From an uncultured Clostridia bacterium (GTDB lineage Bacteria; Bacillota; Clostridia; Oscillospirales; Ruminococcaceae): 64,000 nucleotides of DNA. Position 1 is the stretch's first letter, and the number at the start of each line of letters is the position of its first letter. Position numbers and translations under genes: made by a program. The DNA is taken from positions 1 through 64,000 of the forward strand of contig CANPZC010000002.1 of NCBI GenBank assembly GCA_947589355.1. The letters are read 5' to 3'. The notes under the pieces were generated by a model, which did not search any database, was not told where the DNA came from, and was given only the letters and a program-made list of their open reading frames with translations. This document shows positions 28,148 to 37,158 of the stretch, piece after piece.

Positions 28148-28693
28148 ATGCTGCTGTATGAGTATCCCGATAAAAAAGACATTGCCGCTCAGCGCCGACA
28201 AATGGCTATGACGGCTGCCAAAAGGAAAAAATTAAGGACTAAAAGCATAGTTATTTATATTATGTCAGCGGCGGTGTTTCTGCTGGGACTTACCGCCGAG
28301 GGCATTTTTGCAAAAGTTGCAATATGCTTTTTGGCGGTCGTTTCGGCGGCTTTGAACGTTGTAACGGCGCAGCTTGCTTCTATGAGCGACCCGAAAGAGA
28401 AAACCAAAGTTTATGACGACGGGTTTACACACGAAACAAAGTCGTTTTTGGGAAAGAAAAGGGCGTTTGATATACGTTTTGAAGATGTTCTGAAAACGGT
28501 GCAGAGCAGCAGCGGCGACCTTGTTATAACACTCAAAAGCGGCGATATACTAACAGTGCCGTTCGTTGTAACGAAGACCAAGCTGTTTTTGTTAAATGAA
28601 TTACACGAGCAGCTTAAATATGATAAAAAGCAGTATAATGTAATTACCGATGACGATGAATATGAAGAAAAGGATTGGGTGGACAGACTATGA
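28148..28693 (+). CDS. Hypothetical membrane protein (two predicted TM helices)
   Basis: 181 aa, hydrophobic IVIYIMSAAVFLLGLTAEGIFAKVAICFLAVVSAALNVV; start consistent with cotranscription with aroB. Confidence 0.7.
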   Translation: MLLYEYPDKKDIAAQRRQMAMTAAKRKKLRTKSIVIYIMSAAVFLLGLTAEGIFAKVAICFLAVVSAALNVVTAQLASMSDPKEKTKVYDDGFTHETKSFLGKKRAFDIRFEDVLKTVQSSSGDLVITLKSGDILTVPFVVTKTKLFLLNELHEQLKYDKKQYNVITDDDEYEEKDWVDRL

Positions 28694-29799
28694 GCGAATT
28701 CAGATGCGAGCTTGTAAAAACGGTAGATGATTCTTACAATATCGAGATAGGAAGAAATCTTGAAGAAAAGCTTATCGGCGATATTAAAAGCGGTATGTTC
28801 GGAAACATAAAGAATTTTGCCGTTATCACCGATACTAATGTTTTGAAGCTTTACGGCGCGAAAATTTGCGATATGCTGATAGACGAGGGCTATCACGCGC
28901 ACCTGTTCGCCATTCAGGCAGGGGAGCTGAGTAAGACCCGTGAAACAAAAGGCTTTGTTGAGGATTCTATGCTCGGTTCGGGTCTTCGCCGCGACTGCAT
29001 GGTAGTTGCCGTTGGCGGCGGAGTTGTTTCAGACCTTGCAGGATTTGTTGCAGGTACTTTTGGCAGAGGCGTGCCGTTCGTTATTTATTCAACAACGCTG
29101 CTCTCGGCTGCCGATGCATCTATAGGCGGTAAAGTTGCGGTAGATACTGCGCTTGCCACAAATCAGATAGGTATGTTCAACCAACCTAAGAAAGTCTATA
29201 TCGATATCGCTTCGTGGATAACTCTTCCCGAAAGAGAGATAAGAAGCGGTCTTGCGGAGACCATAAAGCACGCCTGTATAGGCGACAAAGACTTCTTTGA
29301 ATATCTTGAAAAGAATATAGAAAGAGTATTTACATTTGATTTTGATGTGTGCGAACACGTCGCCGAATGTAACTGCAAGATAAAATACAACGTTGTCATG
29401 AGGGACGAAAGGGAACAGGATCTGAGAAGTGTTCTCAACCTCGGTCACAGCGTTGGCAGAGCTTTGGAGACCGCAAGCGGCTATATGATGCTTCACGGCG
29501 AGGCTGTAGCGATAGGTCTTGTAGCGCAGATGAGGCTTGGCGAGAGATACGGTTATATCTCTCATGAGAACGTAAAGCGTGTTGAAGATCTGCTGAAAAA
29601 AGTCGGTCTGCCTACACGCATACCCGAAAATGTAAGAAAAGAGCTTATAATAGATAAGCTGTATACAGATAAAAAGGTGCGCAACGGCAAGCTGAGGTTT
29701 GTTTTCCAGAAAGAGATAGGCGCTATGATGTGCTTTGACGGCTGCTATACCAAAGAGGTAGAGGAAAACGAAGTTGCGGCTGTTATAACCCAGCTTTGA
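28690..29799 (+). CDS. aroB: 3-dehydroquinate synthase
   Basis: VAVGGGVVSDLAGFVAGTFGRGVPFVIYSTTLLSAADASIGGKVAVD, NLGHSVGRALE. Confidence 0.95.
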   Translation: MSEFRCELVKTVDDSYNIEIGRNLEEKLIGDIKSGMFGNIKNFAVITDTNVLKLYGAKICDMLIDEGYHAHLFAIQAGELSKTRETKGFVEDSMLGSGLRRDCMVVAVGGGVVSDLAGFVAGTFGRGVPFVIYSTTLLSAADASIGGKVAVDTALATNQIGMFNQPKKVYIDIASWITLPEREIRSGLAETIKHACIGDKDFFEYLEKNIERVFTFDFDVCEHVAECNCKIKYNVVMRDEREQDLRSVLNLGHSVGRALETASGYMMLHGEAVAIGLVAQMRLGERYGYISHENVKRVEDLLKKVGLPTRIPENVRKELIIDKLYTDKKVRNGKLRFVFQKEIGAMMCFDGCYTKEVEENEVAAVITQL

Positions 29800-29815
29800 T
29801 AAGGAGCTTTTGTAT

Positions 29816-31027
29816 ATGGATATAGCCATAACACCATCAAAGCTGCACGGCAGTATTTCGGTGCCGACTTCAAAAAGCGATGCGCACAGGTATATAATAG
29901 CCTCGGCTCTTGCAAACGGCAATACGGTACTTAATGACCTCTGCCTTGCCCCGAAAGATATACAGGCTGCTTTGGGCGCTTGCAAGGCGATAGGCGCTTC
30001 TCTGAATATCAACGAAAGCGACGGTACAGCCGTTATTTCGGGCGCTGTTTGTCCGCAGGGAAATGTGAAAGTTGACTGCGTTGAATCTGGCACTACATTG
30101 CGGCTTATAATTCCCGTGGCTGCCGCGCTAGGCGTGAATGCGACCTTTATAGGCGAGGGCAAGCTGCCGCAAAGACCGCTCTCACCGTATATAGAGCAGA
30201 TGTCAAAACACGGCATAAAGTTTTCCGGCAGCGGTCTGCCGCTGACTATAGAGGGCAAGCTGACGGGCGGCGAGTATGAGCTGGAGGGCAATATATCTTC
30301 GCAGTTTATATCTGGTCTGCTGCTGGCTTTGCCGAAGTGTGAAGAAGATTCGCACCTTAAACTGCTGTCGCCGCTGCAATCAAAGCCGTATGTTGATATG
30401 ACGCTTAACTGTCTTAAAAACTTCGGTATACAGATAGATCGCGGCAAAGATGAGTATTTTATAAAAGGCGGTCAGACCTATAAAGCGTGCATACACAACA
30501 TTGAAAGCGACTGGTCGCAGGCGGCGTTTTTCTGCGTTGCAAATGCTCTTGGCAGTGATGTTGATATTAAAAATATGGATCACAAAAGCGTGCAGGGCGA
30601 CAGAGCTATTTATGACATATGCAGCCGCTTTGACGGCAGGGCTATAGATGTTGACTGTATGGATACGCCCGATATAGTGCCTGTGCTTTCGGTGCTGGCA
30701 TCTCAGTGCGAGGGTGTTTCGTATATAAGAAATATATCAAGACTTCGCCTTAAAGAGAGCGACAGGATAGAGACTGTATGTAACATGATAAACTCGCTTG
30801 GCGGTAATGCCGAGTGTATAGGCGAAGATATAGTTATAAAAGGCGGCAGGCTTTCGGGCGGAGAGGTGGACGCCTGCAACGACCATAGAATAGCTATGGC
30901 AAGCGCTGTTGCCGCAACCGTTTCAACAGGAAAGGTAATTATAAAAGGCGCTCAGTGCGTGACTAAATCATATCCAAACTTTTTTGAGGAATATGCACGA
31001 CTGGGCGGTATCTTGCAACAACTTTGA
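29816..31027 (+). CDS. aroA: 3-phosphoshikimate 1-carboxyvinyltransferase (EPSP synthase)
   Basis: SISVPTSKSDAHRYIIASALANG, ESGTTLRLIIPVA, RLRLKESDRIETVCNMINSLGG, CNDHRIAMA; ATG 29816. Confidence 0.95.
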   Translation: MDIAITPSKLHGSISVPTSKSDAHRYIIASALANGNTVLNDLCLAPKDIQAALGACKAIGASLNINESDGTAVISGAVCPQGNVKVDCVESGTTLRLIIPVAAALGVNATFIGEGKLPQRPLSPYIEQMSKHGIKFSGSGLPLTIEGKLTGGEYELEGNISSQFISGLLLALPKCEEDSHLKLLSPLQSKPYVDMTLNCLKNFGIQIDRGKDEYFIKGGQTYKACIHNIESDWSQAAFFCVANALGSDVDIKNMDHKSVQGDRAIYDICSRFDGRAIDVDCMDTPDIVPVLSVLASQCEGVSYIRNISRLRLKESDRIETVCNMINSLGGNAECIGEDIVIKGGRLSGGEVDACNDHRIAMASAVAATVSTGKVIIKGAQCVTKSYPNFFEEYARLGGILQQL

Positions 31028-31071
31028 ATAATATCAAGCAATATTTTAAGACCAAAACAGGGGGAATAAAA

Positions 31072-32163
31072 ATGTCATCAATTTGGAATAAGGGAATACA
31101 GATATCTATATTCGGCGAGAGCCACGGCCCTGCAATAGGTGTTGTAATGGATCATCTTCCGTCAGGGGAATATATAGACCTTGAAAAGCTGGTAACTTTC
31201 ATGTCAAGGCGCGCTCCCAAAAAGGAAGCATATTCCACACAGCGCAGGGAAAAGGATATGCCGTCCATAATGTCGGGCTTTCTTGATGGTAAGACCACCG
31301 GCACGCCGCTTTGCGCATTTATAACCAACGATGACCCACATTCCCATGATTATCTTAAAGTAAGCAAGCTTGCACGCCCCGGTCATGCGGATTATACGGG
31401 CGCGCTGAGATATAACGGCTTTAACGACCCCAGAGGCGGCGGACATTTCTCGGGCAGACTTACCGCACCGCTTTGCTTTGCAGGGGCTGTGGCAGGTCAG
31501 ATACTGGAGCGCAGAGGCATTTACACGGGCGCGCATATCGCAGAGATACATAAAATTAAAGACGACAGCTTTGATGCAGTTACTACCACAAGAGATGACA
31601 TTATTGATCTTCGCAAAAAGGGCTTTCCCGTTCTGAACGATGCCAAGGGCAGGCGTATGAAGAACGATATTGAAAAAGCTGCTCAGGCAGGCGACAGCGT
31701 TGGCGGAATAATAGAGTGTATTTCGGTAAACGTGCCTGCCGGCATAGGTTCGCCTATATTTGACGGACTTGAAAACAGCATAGCGCAGCTGATTTTTGCC
31801 ATTCCTGCCGTTAAGGGAATTGAGTTCGGCGTTGGCTTTAACTGTGCTAAAATGCTCGGCAGCGAAAACAACGATGAGTTTTATGTAAACGATCAGGGTC
31901 ACGTTGTAACACGTTCTAATAATCACGGCGGAATACTCGGCGGCATTTCTTCGGGTATGCCTATAACGCTCAGGGTAGCCATGAAGCCTACACCGTCTAT
32001 CGGCAAGCCGCAGCAGACGGTAGATATGTCTACCATGAAAGAGGAAACTTTGAAAATTACCGGCAGACACGACCCATGTGTAGTTCCGCGCGCAGTACCG
32101 TGCGTTGAAGCTGCGGTGAACATCGCGCTGCTTTCTCATATGCTTGAATATCCGAACTTCTGA
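31072..32163 (+). CDS. aroC: Chorismate synthase
   Basis: SIFGESHGPAIGVVMDHLPSG, RPGHADYTGALRYNGFNDPRGGGHFSGRLTAP; ATG 31072. Confidence 0.96.
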   Translation: MSSIWNKGIQISIFGESHGPAIGVVMDHLPSGEYIDLEKLVTFMSRRAPKKEAYSTQRREKDMPSIMSGFLDGKTTGTPLCAFITNDDPHSHDYLKVSKLARPGHADYTGALRYNGFNDPRGGGHFSGRLTAPLCFAGAVAGQILERRGIYTGAHIAEIHKIKDDSFDAVTTTRDDIIDLRKKGFPVLNDAKGRRMKNDIEKAAQAGDSVGGIIECISVNVPAGIGSPIFDGLENSIAQLIFAIPAVKGIEFGVGFNCAKMLGSENNDEFYVNDQGHVVTRSNNHGGILGGISSGMPITLRVAMKPTPSIGKPQQTVDMSTMKEETLKITGRHDPCVVPRAVPCVEAAVNIALLSHMLEYPNF

Positions 32164-32177
32164 TCGGAGCGATAAAA

Positions 32178-32771
32178 ATGGATGCTAATTTTGAAAAGTA
32201 TGTTTCTCCGAATATGCTCAATCTTACGGATATTTATGCCGTAAAGGTGCTTATCTGCTATTTTCTGTATCAGATAAACAGACCCGTTTCACCGCGCCAG
32301 CTGACAGAAATTGCCACGGGCGACGGCATAGTGAACTATTTCTTTTTCATGGAGGCTGTATCCTCTATGTTGGAAACGGGTATGGTATCTTTGGAGGACA
32401 CGGGCGACAGCGAAAAGTATGTCTTGCAGGAAAAGGGCAAGCGGTGCGCCATTGAGTTTAAGTCGATAGTGCCGCAGAGCTTTCGCGACAGGATAATGAC
32501 CGCTGGTATACAGTTCTTTACAAGGCTGAAAAACGATAACACCCTAAAAATTGAGATAGAGGAGAAAAAGATAGGCTGTATGCTGCACTGCACCTGTAAT
32601 GATGCGAATGATGTGAATTTGATGCAGCTATCATTATTTGCGCCCGATAAAGAGCAGGCAGAACTTATGAAAAAGCGGCTGATGCTTGACCCTTCTGCGT
32701 TTTACAGCAAGGTGGTAGACTATCTGCTGGAAAACAAAGAGCCCGTGCCGCAGCTGCCGGAAGATAAGTGA
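32178..32771 (+). CDS. DUF4364 family protein
   Basis: NLTDIYAVKVLICYFLYQINRPVSPRQLTEI..DGIVNYFFFMEAV; winged-helix-like N-terminus characteristic of DUF4364. Confidence 0.85.
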   Translation: MDANFEKYVSPNMLNLTDIYAVKVLICYFLYQINRPVSPRQLTEIATGDGIVNYFFFMEAVSSMLETGMVSLEDTGDSEKYVLQEKGKRCAIEFKSIVPQSFRDRIMTAGIQFFTRLKNDNTLKIEIEEKKIGCMLHCTCNDANDVNLMQLSLFAPDKEQAELMKKRLMLDPSAFYSKVVDYLLENKEPVPQLPEDK

Positions 32772-32802
32772 GATAAATAAATATTTTAACTAACAAAAAC
32801 TG

Positions 32803-32831
32803 TTGACATTCAAAATCGGCTGTGTTATAAT
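32803..32831 (+). promoter_or_regulatory. Consensus sigma-A promoter for tRNA-Ser
   Basis: TTGACA (32803-32808), 17-nt spacer, TATAAT (32826-32831). Confidence 0.85.
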
Positions 32832-32903
32832 ACTAAGGTAGCTGTTTTGTTTTACTTGTTTTTTTATTTGAATGGCTTTGGGCTTTATGCCCAAGGCAAT
32901 TCT

Positions 32904-32996
32904 GGAGAAGTCGCCTAGCCCGGTTTATGGCGCACGACTGGAACTCGTGTATGGGTTAATAGCTCATCGAGGGTTCGAATCCCTCCTTCTCCGCCA
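32904..32996 (+). tRNA. tRNA-Ser (anticodon GGA), CCA encoded
   Basis: Acceptor GGAGAAG...CTTCTCC-G-CCA; anticodon arm CACGA-CTGGAAC-TCGTG; long variable arm; T-arm GAGGGTTCGAATCCCTC. Confidence 0.95.
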
Positions 32997-33025
32997 GAAA
33001 CGCCATTAACTGACGCTAATGGCTC

Positions 33026-33125
33026 AGTGAATAGTGAATAGTGAATAGTTTAAAGATAATAGTTGTCCGTAAGGAAGGCGTTTCTGTACTATTCGTTATT
33101 CGCTATTCACTTTTCATTATTCACT
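33026..33125. repeat. Short direct/inverted AGTGAAT repeat element
   Basis: AGTGAATAGTGAATAGTGAATAG (33026-33048) opposed by CTATTCGTTATTCGCTATTCACTTTTCATTATTCACT (33089-33125). Confidence 0.65.
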
Positions 33126-33163
33126 AAAAACAGATGTCTCTCAATATATAGCAGAAGTAATGT

Positions 33164-33193
33164 GACTTTCAGAAACCTGAAGGTCAATTTTTT
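33164..33193 (+). terminator. Intrinsic terminator
   Basis: GACTTTCAG-AAAC-CTGAAGGTC followed by AATTTTTTA. Confidence 0.75.
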
Positions 33194-33325
33194 ATCATCA
33201 ACAGCTATCTCCCAAAATAATTTCACTCAAAATCGGTAACTTTTCCTTAGCGGTAAGAATACAATATAGAGAAGTAATTCTTCAAAATGCAAAACTGCAA
33301 TACTGTAATACTGCGAAAGGAATAA

Positions 33326-34153
33326 GTGATCAATATGAATGAAAACCCTAACGGCGCTTTCAAAGAAGCGGCTTGCATTGATGTTTCAAAGATCTTCGAT
33401 TCATGCTCCGACAAGGATTGTCTGGAAGATATGCCCGTGACCTTTTCGGCGGCGGATCAGCAGCTTGTAAACTCGAGCTGTTATGTAAAAAGCAGCTGCG
33501 TTGAGGTAGACACCGTCAGCTTTGCTATCGAGCCTGTACCATTCCATGCCGGCTTTTACTCGGTAGATATTACATATGCTTTTACGGTGTACGTTGATGT
33601 TTACCCGACGGCAAACGGCGTGCCTACGCAGATCTCGGGTACGAGCGCATTCACCAAAAAGGTCATACTCTACGGCAGCGACGGTCACACCAAGACATTC
33701 TGCTCAAATCAGGTCAGCGAGTACGAGTCGAACGACGGCTGCTGCTGCACCTGCAAATCAACGTTGCCTGTTGCCTGTGTAAGCGTGGTAGACCCAATTG
33801 TTCTTGACATCAAAACCACCTGCCGTCCTCTGCCGACCTGCCCTGCAACAGACGTTTGCCTCAGCTGCAACTGCGACGACGTTCAGCCTGTACCGCTTGG
33901 CAACAAGTTTGTTTATGTAACGGTAGGAATGTTCTCTATAGTTCAGCTGCAAAGGCGTGTTTCGCTGCTCGTGCCTACGTTTGAATACTGCCTGCCCGAA
34001 AAGGAATGCACTTCCAACACTGACAGCCCATGCGAGCTGTTTGACAAGCTGGCGTTCCCTGTATCCGAGTTTTTCCCTAAAGACCTTGAAGATACTTCAT
34101 GCGGCTGCGCTGTTTCAGATGAGCAAAATGACGGTCAAAACTGCAATAACTAA
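33326..34153 (+). CDS. Cysteine-rich hypothetical protein, possible spore-associated protein
   Basis: 275 aa; many Cys incl. DGCCCTCKSTLPVAC, DVCLSCNCDD, DTSCGCAV; GTG 33326 (or ATG 33335) after GAAAGG; located just before sigG. Confidence 0.75.
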   Translation: MINMNENPNGAFKEAACIDVSKIFDSCSDKDCLEDMPVTFSAADQQLVNSSCYVKSSCVEVDTVSFAIEPVPFHAGFYSVDITYAFTVYVDVYPTANGVPTQISGTSAFTKKVILYGSDGHTKTFCSNQVSEYESNDGCCCTCKSTLPVACVSVVDPIVLDIKTTCRPLPTCPATDVCLSCNCDDVQPVPLGNKFVYVTVGMFSIVQLQRRVSLLVPTFEYCLPEKECTSNTDSPCELFDKLAFPVSEFFPKDLEDTSCGCAVSDEQNDGQNCNN

Positions 34154-34171
34154 AATTACCTCCTTAAATTA

Positions 34172-34205
34172 CTGCGTGTCAGTGCGGCACGCAGTTTTTA
34201 TTTTT
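34172..34205 (+). terminator. Intrinsic terminator after the Cys-rich gene
   Basis: CTGCGTG...CACGCAG stem followed by TTTTTATTTTT. Confidence 0.8.
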
Positions 34206-34275
34206 CACGAATATGGAAGACAAAAAAGGGAATATTAAGCAAAGATGTATTATACCACTTTAAGGAGCATGTACC

Positions 34276-35052
34276 ATGCAATATAATAAGGTAGAGATCA
34301 GCGGTGTAAACACATCAAGGTTAAAGACGTTAAAAGAGAGCGAAAAAATAGAACTTATAAATCGGTCGCGACAAGGAGACAAGCTTGCAAGAGAGCAGCT
34401 TATAATATGCAATCTTCGGCTGGTGCTGAGCGTTTTGCAAAAGTATCTCGGCAGAGGGGAGTGCCCCGACGACCTGTTTCAGGTGGGCGTTATAGGGCTT
34501 ATAAAAGCGATAGATAACTTTGATACTTCGCTCCAGGTAAAGTTTTCAACGTATGCGGTGCCGATGATAGCGGGGGAGCTTCGGCGGCATTTGCGGGATA
34601 ATTCGCCGGTGAGGGTGTCGCGCTCGCTGAGAGATCTTGCTTTTAAAGCCATGCAGAGCAAAGAAAAGCTGACGGCTTCAATGCAGCGCGAACCCACCGT
34701 TTCAGAGATAGCAAGCGATATAAATGCTCCGCTGACGGACGTAGTTATGGCGCTGGAGTCGATAACAGACCCGCTTTCACTGTATGAACCGGTTTTTTCA
34801 GACAGCGGCGACGATCTGTATGTTCTTGATCAGATAAGCGACAAGACCGACGATCAGGGCTGGCTGGACGAGCTTTCGCTGAAAGAGGCAGTAAAAAACC
34901 TTTGCGACAGAGAGAAAAATATTCTTTATATGAGATATTTAAAGGGCAAAACGCAGGTGGAAGTCGCAAAACAGATAGGAATTTCGCAGGCGCAGGTATC
35001 GCGGCTGGAAAAAGGTGCGCTGGATACAATAAAAAAACAGCTGCGCTCTTGA
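34276..35052 (+). CDS. sigG: Sporulation sigma factor SigG (forespore)
   Basis: NKVEISGVNTSRLKTL N-terminus diagnostic of SigG; sigma-70 regions 2-4 (DDLFQVGVIGLIKAIDNFD, GISQAQVSRLEK). Confidence 0.92.
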   Translation: MQYNKVEISGVNTSRLKTLKESEKIELINRSRQGDKLAREQLIICNLRLVLSVLQKYLGRGECPDDLFQVGVIGLIKAIDNFDTSLQVKFSTYAVPMIAGELRRHLRDNSPVRVSRSLRDLAFKAMQSKEKLTASMQREPTVSEIASDINAPLTDVVMALESITDPLSLYEPVFSDSGDDLYVLDQISDKTDDQGWLDELSLKEAVKNLCDREKNILYMRYLKGKTQVEVAKQIGISQAQVSRLEKGALDTIKKQLRS

Positions 35053-35077
35053 CAATGGAAAGAAAATATGTTATTAT
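35049..35077 (+). promoter_or_regulatory. Promoter for the T-box/GNAT/tyrS unit, overlapping the sigG stop codon
   Basis: TTGACA (35049-35054), 17-nt spacer, TATTAT (35072-35077). Confidence 0.75.
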
Positions 35078-35107
35078 AAATACCGTCATAAGTTTTTATA
35101 TTCTAAA

Positions 35108-35347
35108 GGCTGCGACGGGAAGAAGTAGCGTTACTGACGGGCAAAGAGAGCTGTCGGCTGGTGTAAGGCAGCGCCGTTCATTTCGTGAAATACATCTCTG
35201 AGCCAAAGCGCTGAAACAAAAGTAGGCGTTTTCGTGTGCGCACGTTACAGCGCGTTTGAAAGGTTGCGGCGTTAAATAAGCTGCAATAAAACTGAGGTGG
35301 TACAGCGTTTCTATTCGCCCTCGGAGAGTTTCTCTTCGAGGGCTTTT
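35108..35347 (+). promoter_or_regulatory. T-box riboswitch leader, tyrosine specific (TAC specifier)
   Basis: Stem I base GGCT (35108-35111)/AGCC (35201-35204); GAAATACATCTC with TAC specifier at 35191-35193; T-box ACTGAGGTGGTACAGCG (35291-35307); terminator GCCCTCGGAGAG...CTCTTCGAGGGC-TTTT; tyrS downstream. Confidence 0.9.
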
Positions 35348-35371
35348 GGTATTTAAGCAGAGGTGAACTTT

Positions 35372-35833
35372 ATGCTGAGAAAAGCCGATCAAAGTGATAT
35401 AGAGCAGCTTGCGCAGATAGCCTTTGAACTTCACGAGCTGCACGTTAAGAGCGACCCGACAGACTTTCGTTCTATGCCGCAGGAGTATTTCAAAGAGAGG
35501 CTTTCAGAGTATTTGCAGGGAGAAGATCAGAATATCTTGGTAAATGATGACGGTGGTGTAAATGCATACGCAGCCGTTAAGCTGATAAGCATAGACGAAC
35601 CGACCAAATATCCGCGCAGGGTGTGCATGGTAGACTGCTTTGCGGTAAAAGAATGTTTTCGCCGCCGCGGTATAGGTAAAAGCCTTATGGAATTTGTAAG
35701 TAAATATGCTAAAGAGCAGGGCTGTACCGACTTGCGGCTCGGCGTTAAGTCTTTCAACGAAGATGCATATAATTTTTACAAGTCCGTGGGATTTAACGAA
35801 CGCAATATAATAATGGAAATGAAAATTTTATAG
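35372..35833 (+). CDS. GNAT family N-acetyltransferase
   Basis: [70 protein letters not shown]. Confidence 0.9.
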   Translation: MLRKADQSDIEQLAQIAFELHELHVKSDPTDFRSMPQEYFKERLSEYLQGEDQNILVNDDGGVNAYAAVKLISIDEPTKYPRRVCMVDCFAVKECFRRRGIGKSLMEFVSKYAKEQGCTDLRLGVKSFNEDAYNFYKSVGFNERNIIMEMKIL

Positions 35834-35850
35834 AAAATGAGGAGAAGAAA

Positions 35851-37068
35851 ATGACAGTATTTGAAGAACTTAAAAGAAGAGGTCTGCTGGCGCAGCTTAC
35901 CGATGAAGAAGAGATAAAAGAGCTTATCAACACCGGTAAAGCTACGTTCTACATCGGCTTTGACCCCACTGCCGACAGCCTGCACGTTGGTCACTTTATG
36001 GCGCTGTGCCTTATGAAACGTCTGCAAATGGCAGGCAACAAGCCTATTGCGCTTGTCGGCGGCGGCACGGGTATGATAGGCGACCCCTCGGGCAAGACCG
36101 ATATGCGCAAAATGTTGACGAAAGAAACAATCGAGCACAATGTTGAATGTTTTAAAAAGCAGATGAGCCGTTTTATTGATTTTTCAGACGGCAAAGCAAT
36201 GGTGGTAAACAATGCTGACTGGCTGCTTGACCTAAACTACATCGACGTTCTGCGCGAGGTAGGCGCGTGCTTTTCTGTAAACAAGATGCTCACATTTGAG
36301 TGCTACAAGCAGCGTATGGAAAGAGGTCTTACGTTCCTTGAATTCAACTACATGATAATGCAGTCTTATGACTTTTACAAGCTGTTTCAGGATTACGGCT
36401 GCAATATGCAGTTCGGCGGCGACGACCAGTGGGCGAATATGCTCGGCGGTACAGAGCTTATAAGAAAGAAGCTCGGCAAAGACGCATATGCTATGACAAT
36501 AACACTGCTGCTCAATTCAGAGGGCAAGAAAATGGGCAAGACCGAAAAGGGTGCGGTATGGCTCGACCCCGAAAAGACTTCGCCGTATGATTTCTTCCAG
36601 TACTGGAGAAACGTTGCGGATGCCGATGTTATCAAGTGCCTGAAAATGCTGACTTTTGTGCCTATAGAGGAAATTGAAGAAATGGAAAAGACCATGCAGG
36701 GCGCTGACTTTAACAAGGCAAAAGAACTGCTGGCATTTGAGCTTACAAAGCTAGTTCACGGCGAGGAAGAGGCGCAGAAAGCTCTTACAGCCGCAAAGGC
36801 TATTTTTGGCAGCGGCTCTGACAGCGCAGATATGCCCACTACCTCAATACCAACTGCCGACCTTGTTGACGGCAAGATAGGCATACTTGATATACTTGTG
36901 CGCGCAAAGCTTGCCTCATCTAACAGCGAGGGCAGAAGGCTCGTTCAGCAGGGCGGTATATCTGTAAACGATGAAAAAATAAGCGACCCGTCTGTAAAGA
37001 TAGAGATCGGTGACGGAATAGTTATCAAAAAGGGCAAAAAAGTTTTCCATAAAGTGGTAGTGGAATGA
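35851..37068 (+). CDS. tyrS: Tyrosyl-tRNA synthetase
   Basis: [59 protein letters not shown]4 domain at C-terminus. Confidence 0.96.
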   Translation: MTVFEELKRRGLLAQLTDEEEIKELINTGKATFYIGFDPTADSLHVGHFMALCLMKRLQMAGNKPIALVGGGTGMIGDPSGKTDMRKMLTKETIEHNVECFKKQMSRFIDFSDGKAMVVNNADWLLDLNYIDVLREVGACFSVNKMLTFECYKQRMERGLTFLEFNYMIMQSYDFYKLFQDYGCNMQFGGDDQWANMLGGTELIRKKLGKDAYAMTITLLLNSEGKKMGKTEKGAVWLDPEKTSPYDFFQYWRNVADADVIKCLKMLTFVPIEEIEEMEKTMQGADFNKAKELLAFELTKLVHGEEEAQKALTAAKAIFGSGSDSADMPTTSIPTADLVDGKIGILDILVRAKLASSNSEGRRLVQQGGISVNDEKISDPSVKIEIGDGIVIKKGKKVFHKVVVE

Positions 37069-37091
37069 CCGTCGAAATTGTCAGAAATTCG

Positions 37092-37120
37092 TTGAAAAAT
37101 ATCTCAGAATGTGATATAAT
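37092..37120 (+). promoter_or_regulatory. Promoter for the dnaD-like gene
   Basis: TTGAAA (37092-37097), 17-nt spacer, TATAAT (37115-37120) with extended -10 TGA. Confidence 0.7.
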
Positions 37121-37158
37121 AAATATGTACGTGATTTTTGAAAGTGAGGTGAACTGTC

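Noticed and set aside
29089-30447. 452-aa minus-strand ORF over aroB/aroA
   Set aside because: Spans two well-supported + strand genes; no motif, shadow ORF.
31204-32139. 311-aa minus-strand ORF in aroC
   Set aside because: Shadow of chorismate synthase.
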